From: Alphaproteobacteria bacterium
Lineage (GTDB): Bacteria; Pseudomonadota; Alphaproteobacteria; UBA11222
Direction of reading: 5' to 3'
DNA: 11,782 bases
Assembly: GCA_003454415.1 (NCBI GenBank)
Contig: DMKG01000171.1
Location: 1 to 11,782 of the forward strand
Shown here piece by piece: positions 8,290 through 11,782 of this stretch (position 1 is its first letter; the number at the start of each line of letters is the position of its first letter). The position numbers and the translations under genes were made by a program. The notes below the pieces were generated by a model that made no database searches, had not been told where the DNA came from, and worked only from the letters and a program-made list of their open reading frames with translations.

Positions 8290-9081
8290 ATGGCTGAAGC
8301 ACACGCCCCCCAACATGACTATCATCTGGTAGATCCTAGCCCATGGCCGATCATTGGCTCCATCAGCGCGTTTATAACCGCCGTCGGCGGCGTCATGTAT
8401 ATGCATGAAGGGCCATCCTGGATCTTCTTCCTGGGCTCGGCCGGCCTTGCCTATACGTTTTTTGGCTGGTGGCGCGATGTGATCAACGAGGCCGAACACC
8501 GTGGCAATCACACGCCAGTGGTGCAGCTTCATCTGCGATACGGAATGCTGCTGTTTATCGCCTCCGAAGTAATGTTTTTCGTGGCCTGGTTCTGGGCGTT
8601 TTTCAACGCCAGCCTGTTTCCCGACGCAACTAACGGCGTCTGGCCGCCTGAGGGCATCGAAACCCTTGATCCGTGGCATCTGCCCTTGCTCAACACCCTG
8701 ATTCTGCTGACGTCCGGCACCACGGTTACCTGGGCGCATCACGCGCTCATCAATAATGACCGCGAGGGCCTTCGTAACGGGTTGATCCTGACTGTCCTTC
8801 TGGGCGTGTTGTTTTCCTGCATCCAGGCGTATGAATACGCTCACGCCACCTTTGACTTTGCCGGCAATATCTATGGCGCTACCTTTTTCATGGCGACCGG
8901 CTTTCACGGCTTTCACGTTCTGGTTGGCACCATTTTTCTGATTGTCTGCCTGTTCCGCGCGCAGGCTGGGCATTTCAAGCCGGACCAGCATTTCGGTTTC
9001 GAGGCGGCCGCATGGTACTGGCACTTCGTGGACGTGGTATGGTTGTTCCTGTTCGCCGTCATTTATGTTTGGGGGAGCTGA
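8290..9081 (+). CDS. coxC: Cytochrome c oxidase subunit III
   Basis: Subunit III (ctaE), a seven-helix membrane protein without redox cofactors. It binds lipid and sustains proton uptake into the D channel of subunit I, which prevents turnover-induced inactivation. Typical segments are [12 protein letters not shown] at 9-20, [14 protein letters not shown] at 92-105 with the conserved Glu93, [10 protein letters not shown] at 204-213, and the C-terminal [14 protein letters not shown] at 242-255. The length of 263 is normal. A GAAGAGA ribosome site precedes the ATG. The 3' end may overlap the DUF983 gene by 17 bases, depending on that gene's start. Confidence 0.97.
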   Translation: MAEAHAPQHDYHLVDPSPWPIIGSISAFITAVGGVMYMHEGPSWIFFLGSAGLAYTFFGWWRDVINEAEHRGNHTPVVQLHLRYGMLLFIASEVMFFVAWFWAFFNASLFPDATNGVWPPEGIETLDPWHLPLLNTLILLTSGTTVTWAHHALINNDREGLRNGLILTVLLGVLFSCIQAYEYAHATFDFAGNIYGATFFMATGFHGFHVLVGTIFLIVCLFRAQAGHFKPDQHFGFEAAAWYWHFVDVVWLFLFAVIYVWGS

Positions 9082-9457
9082 GCGCCCGCAAAAGGAGGTG
9101 AGCGATTTAACTTCGGTATTGGCGGCCGGGCTGCGCTGCAAATGTCCCGCATGCGGCAAAGGCCCATTATTTCAGGGCTTTTTAACCGTGCGCCCGGCAT
9201 GCGCAATGTGTAACGCCAGTCTGACGGGACTGGATGCGGCGGACGGTCCGGCTGTGTTCATCATGTTGATCGTGGGGGCCATTGTCGTCGGAGCGGCGCT
9301 GGTGGTCGAAGTGAAATATCAGCCGCCCTACTGGCTGCACGCCGTATTATGGCTGCCCTTGGCGCTGGGGCTTTCGATAGGACTTTTACGGCCGTTGAAG
9401 GCGATCATGATCGCTCTGCAATTCAGACACAAGGCCGGTCCCGGCGAAATTGAATGA
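9065..9457 (+). CDS. DUF983 zinc-ribbon membrane protein
   Basis: A small protein of the DUF983 family, often found between coxC and SURF1 in alphaproteobacteria; its function is unknown, though placement suggests oxidase assembly. In the 130-residue reading, a CxxC pair at Cys27/Cys30 ([10 protein letters not shown]) and another at Cys46/Cys49 form a likely zinc ribbon. The family [11 protein letters not shown] segment follows, then two membrane helices at about 63-82 and 89-108, and [14 protein letters not shown] near the end. The start is unsettled. ATG 9065 overlaps coxC by 17 bases and lacks a ribosome site. GTG 9098 gives 119 residues and a family-like N-terminus, but it overlaps an almost perfect Shine-Dalgarno sequence, leaving no spacing. 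The stop overlaps the SURF1 start (ATGA). Confidence 0.85.
   Translation: MFGGAERPQKEVSDLTSVLAAGLRCKCPACGKGPLFQGFLTVRPACAMCNASLTGLDAADGPAVFIMLIVGAIVVGAALVVEVKYQPPYWLHAVLWLPLALGLSIGLLRPLKAIMIALQFRHKAGPGEIE
9091..9101 (+). promoter_or_regulatory. Near-perfect Shine-Dalgarno without a well-spaced start
   Basis: AAAGGAGGTGA matches the complement of the 16S rRNA 3' end at 10 of 11 bases. It must help set the start of the DUF983 gene, yet the in-frame GTG (9098) lies inside it. The next in-frame start-type codon, TTG at 9119, is about 20 bases from its core. Confidence 0.5.
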
Positions 9458-10200
9458 GGGGCCAGAGGCGCACCGGAATGACTTTACGGCAAATCATTGG
9501 CGGACTTCCGCGGATCCCCCTTCTGATGACGCTGGCCGCCCTGCTGGTCTTGCTGAGCCTGGGCGTCTGGCAGTTGCAGCGGCTGCAATGGAAAAATGAC
9601 CTGATCGCCGAGATGGAGGCGCAAATGGCGCTGCCCGCGGAGCCTTTGCCCCTAGGCCAGCTGAATGTGGAGGAATGGCGTTATCGCAAGGCCATGGTCA
9701 CCGGGCGGTTTCACCATGACAAGGAAATTCACCTATACGCCCCCAGTTCCAAAGGCTTGCCCGGCTATCAGATTATCACTCCCTTGGAGCGGGCGGACGG
9801 CAGTTTCGTGATGGTCAACCGGGGGTGGGCCCCAATGGACAAACGAAGCCCGGATACACGGCCAGAAGGCCAGATTACGGGAAGCGTCACACTGACGGGC
9901 TTGGGCCGCGCTGCGTGGGAGCGTAACGCTTTTGTGGCGGAAAACGCGCCGGAGAAAAATATCTGGTTCTATGGCGATCTGGAAGGGATGGCGAAATTCC
10001 TTGATTTGAGGCATTATGCTCCCCTGTTCCTGGAGGCGGACGCCTCCCCCAATCCAGGCGGCTGGCCGCTGGGCGGTCAAAGCCGCGTCAAAATCAGTAA
10101 TGATCATTTAAGTTATGCCCTTACCTGGTTCAGCCTCGCCGCAGCCCTCATCGTCGTCTTCATCTTCTTCGCCGCCGAGCATTTCCGCGCAGAGTCCTAG
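9454..10200 (+). CDS. SURF1 family cytochrome oxidase assembly protein
   Basis: SURF1/Shy1 protein of the inner membrane, which aids assembly of subunit I; the bacterial homologues bind heme A. The fold is the expected hairpin: transmembrane helix 1 at about residues 21-40 running into GVWQLQRLQWK, a periplasmic domain with WRYRKAMVTGRF at 75-86, GYQIITPL at 104-111 and VNRGW at 121-125, then NDHLSYALTWFSL at 216-228 leading into helix 2 (to about 241). The length of 248 is normal. The ATG at 9454 overlaps the DUF983 stop as ATGA, pointing to translational coupling; an in-frame ATG at 9478 is an alternative that would drop eight residues. Its last 86 bases are also read, in another frame, as the start of the M32 gene. 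Confidence 0.95.
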   Translation: MRGQRRTGMTLRQIIGGLPRIPLLMTLAALLVLLSLGVWQLQRLQWKNDLIAEMEAQMALPAEPLPLGQLNVEEWRYRKAMVTGRFHHDKEIHLYAPSSKGLPGYQIITPLERADGSFVMVNRGWAPMDKRSPDTRPEGQITGSVTLTGLGRAAWERNAFVAENAPEKNIWFYGDLEGMAKFLDLRHYAPLFLEADASPNPGGWPLGGQSRVKISNDHLSYALTWFSLAAALIVVFIFFAAEHFRAES

Positions 10201-11704
10201 CGCCTATTCCCGGCTGGAGCGTCTCTTCGATCGTATCGGAAATCTGGACGGGGCCCTGTCCATGCTTGACTGGGACCAGGCGACCATGATGCCAGAAGGC
10301 GGGGCGGCCGCACGCGCCGGCCAGCTTTCCACGCTTGAGGTGATCCGCCATGAAATGCTTTGCAGTCAGGAGATGGCCGATCTGCTGAGTCTGGCGGAAG
10401 ATGACAATCAGCATCTGGATGAATGGCAAACAGCAAATCTCGTCCGCATGCGCCGCGCCTGGCGTAACGCCTCGGCCCTGCCGGCGGATCTGGTGGAAGC
10501 TTTGTCGAAGTCGGCCAGTCATTGTGAAGTGACCTGGCGTTCCGCGCGGGCGCGCAACGATTTTGCGGCCCTGGCTCCGGAACTCGAAGGATTGCTGCGT
10601 CTGACCCGGGAGGCCGCCAGCGCCAGGGCCGCGGTCATGGGGTGCTCTCCCTATGACGCGCTGCTTGATCAGTTTGACAGTGGGGCGTCAACCGAAAGCC
10701 TTGACGGACTGTTTGGCGAATTGGAGGAATTCCTGCCTTCATTCCTGCCCCAGGTGATCGAATACCAGAAAAGCCAGCCAGCCAGGATTCACCCGGCCGG
10801 CCCCTTCCCGATTGCGGCCCAGCGTCAGGTCGCTCTGGGGTTGATGGAGGATCTGGGATTCGATTTTTCCCATGGCCGGCTGGATGTCAGCCATCATCCT
10901 TTTTCCGGCGGGACGCCGGATGATGCGCGGATCACGACCCGCTATAGCGAAAGCGAATTTATCCAGGGACTGATGGCGGTGCTGCATGAAACCGGGCATG
11001 CCTCCTACGAATGCGGCCTGCCGCGGACCTGGCGCAATCAGCCGGTGGGACGCGCCAGGGGGATGATCATCCATGAAAGTCAGTCCCTCATTATCGAAAT
11101 GCAGGCCTGCCGCAGCAGAGATTTCGCCCATTACCTGACGCCAAAACTTGCGGCGGCATTTGGGGCTGACCCTGCCTGGACGCCCGGGAATCTGCAACGC
11201 CTGTTTCAGCATGTGGAGGCGGATCTGATCCGCGTGCATGCGAATGAGGTTACCTATCCCCTGCATGTGCTGCTGCGCTACCGGCTGGAACGGGCGATGA
11301 TCAGCGGAGATCTGGCCATCAAGGATCTGCCCGGCGCCTGGAATGACGGCATGGATAAGCTGCTTGGCGTAACGCCCCCGACGGACGCAGACGGATGCAT
11401 GCAGGATGTGCATTGGGCGGCGGGATTGTTCGGCTATTTCCCCACCTATACGCTGGGCGCGCTGGCTGCGGCGCAGTTCTACGCCGCAGCCATGCAGGCG
11501 CTGCCGGAACTGCGGCAATCCCTGTCGAAGGGGGATTTCAGGCCGCTTATGGGCTGGTTGCGCGAGAATGTGCACCAATGGGGCTGCCGATTCAGCGGCG
11601 ATGAACTGCTGAGGCGTGCTACCAATGCGCCATTAGGGACGGCCGCTTTCAAGGCGCATCTGAAAGCGCGCTATCTGCCGGATCAGAATGGAATGAATCC
11701 ATGA
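10115..11704 (+). CDS. Carboxypeptidase Taq, M32 family metallopeptidase
   Basis: A zinc metallocarboxypeptidase of MEROPS family M32, a cytoplasmic enzyme that trims C-terminal residues. Family landmarks in order: LDWDQATMMPEGG at 51-63, DVSHHPF at 257-263, DDARITTRY at 269-277, the zinc motif HETGH at 291-295, HESQS at 320-324 with Glu321 as third ligand, IRVHANEVTYPLH at 372-384 and GCMQDVHW at 427-434. Total length is 529 residues, about 30 more than usual. The excess is a Ser/Pro-rich N-terminus (eight serines at 12-19) read from DNA that also encodes the last SURF1 helix. The homologous region begins at AYSRLE, residue 30. No ATG, GTG or TTG in frame lies between 10115 and that point, so the upstream ATG is the only standard start that keeps the conserved N-terminus. 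Its role in the cox locus is unclear. Its stop overlaps the thrC start. Confidence 0.93.
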   Translation: MPLPGSASPQPSSSSSSSSPPSISAQSPSAYSRLERLFDRIGNLDGALSMLDWDQATMMPEGGAAARAGQLSTLEVIRHEMLCSQEMADLLSLAEDDNQHLDEWQTANLVRMRRAWRNASALPADLVEALSKSASHCEVTWRSARARNDFAALAPELEGLLRLTREAASARAAVMGCSPYDALLDQFDSGASTESLDGLFGELEEFLPSFLPQVIEYQKSQPARIHPAGPFPIAAQRQVALGLMEDLGFDFSHGRLDVSHHPFSGGTPDDARITTRYSESEFIQGLMAVLHETGHASYECGLPRTWRNQPVGRARGMIIHESQSLIIEMQACRSRDFAHYLTPKLAAAFGADPAWTPGNLQRLFQHVEADLIRVHANEVTYPLHVLLRYRLERAMISGDLAIKDLPGAWNDGMDKLLGVTPPTDADGCMQDVHWAAGLFGYFPTYTLGALAAAQFYAAAMQALPELRQSLSKGDFRPLMGWLRENVHQWGCRFSGDELLRRATNAPLGTAAFKAHLKARYLPDQNGMNP

Positions 11705-11782
11705 AATATGTCAGCACGCGCGGGCAGGCGCCCGAGGCGGATTTCGAACAGGTCCTGCTAACGGGACTGGCCAGTGACGGGG
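11701..11782 (+). CDS. thrC: Threonine synthase, N-terminal fragment
   Basis: The first 27 codons of a gene cut by the window edge. MKYVSTRGQAPEADFEQVLL followed by TGLASDG matches the N-terminus of threonine synthase (usual pattern MKYVSTRG, then FEDALLxGLAxDGGLY), the PLP enzyme that turns O-phosphohomoserine into threonine. The ATG overlaps the stop of the M32 gene (ATGA), so translation is probably coupled. thrC just downstream of the cox cluster is a common alphaproteobacterial arrangement, which supports the call despite the short stretch seen. Confidence 0.85.
   Translation, partial: MKYVSTRGQAPEADFEQVLLTGLASDG

Overview
The window reads as chromosomal DNA of an alphaproteobacterium. 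It is dominated by an aa3-type cytochrome c oxidase cluster in the order coxB, coxA, ctaB, a 39-residue membrane protein, ctaG, coxC, a DUF983 protein and SURF1. This order, followed by thrC and with tldD close by, is characteristic of that class. GC-rich codon use and frequent GTG/TTG start candidates agree. I cannot name a genus from the sequence.

Layout: bases 1-119 hold no convincing gene. A sulfotransferase-family gene (120-1100) and the metalloprotease gene tldD (1243-2709) lie in tandem on the minus strand. A 229-base divergent intergenic region, with a plausible sigma70-type promoter for tldD, separates them from a plus-strand gene for a 181-residue protein of unknown function (2939-3484) that carries a duplicated 16-residue module. 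A 350-base non-coding stretch containing a terminator-like hairpin comes next. From 3835 to the right edge everything is on the plus strand and tightly packed: coxB, coxA, a strong hairpin, ctaB, the small ORF, ctaG, coxC, DUF983, SURF1, an M32 carboxypeptidase, and the first 27 codons of thrC, which is cut by the window edge.

How the genes work together: CoxA (hemes a and a3, CuB), CoxB (CuA) and CoxC form the core of the proton-pumping terminal oxidase. CtaB makes heme O, the precursor of heme A. CtaG delivers copper to CuB. SURF1 assists heme A insertion. The small single-helix protein and the DUF983 protein are recurrent companions whose roles are not settled. The M32 carboxypeptidase and threonine synthase share the transcription unit through overlapping starts and stops but have no evident role in the oxidase.

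I found no undescribed multi-gene system. The points most worth a second look are the duplicated module in the unknown protein, the 15-bp hairpin just after coxA, the 86-base out-of-frame overlap of SURF1 with the M32 gene, and the unresolved starts of ctaB and the DUF983 gene.
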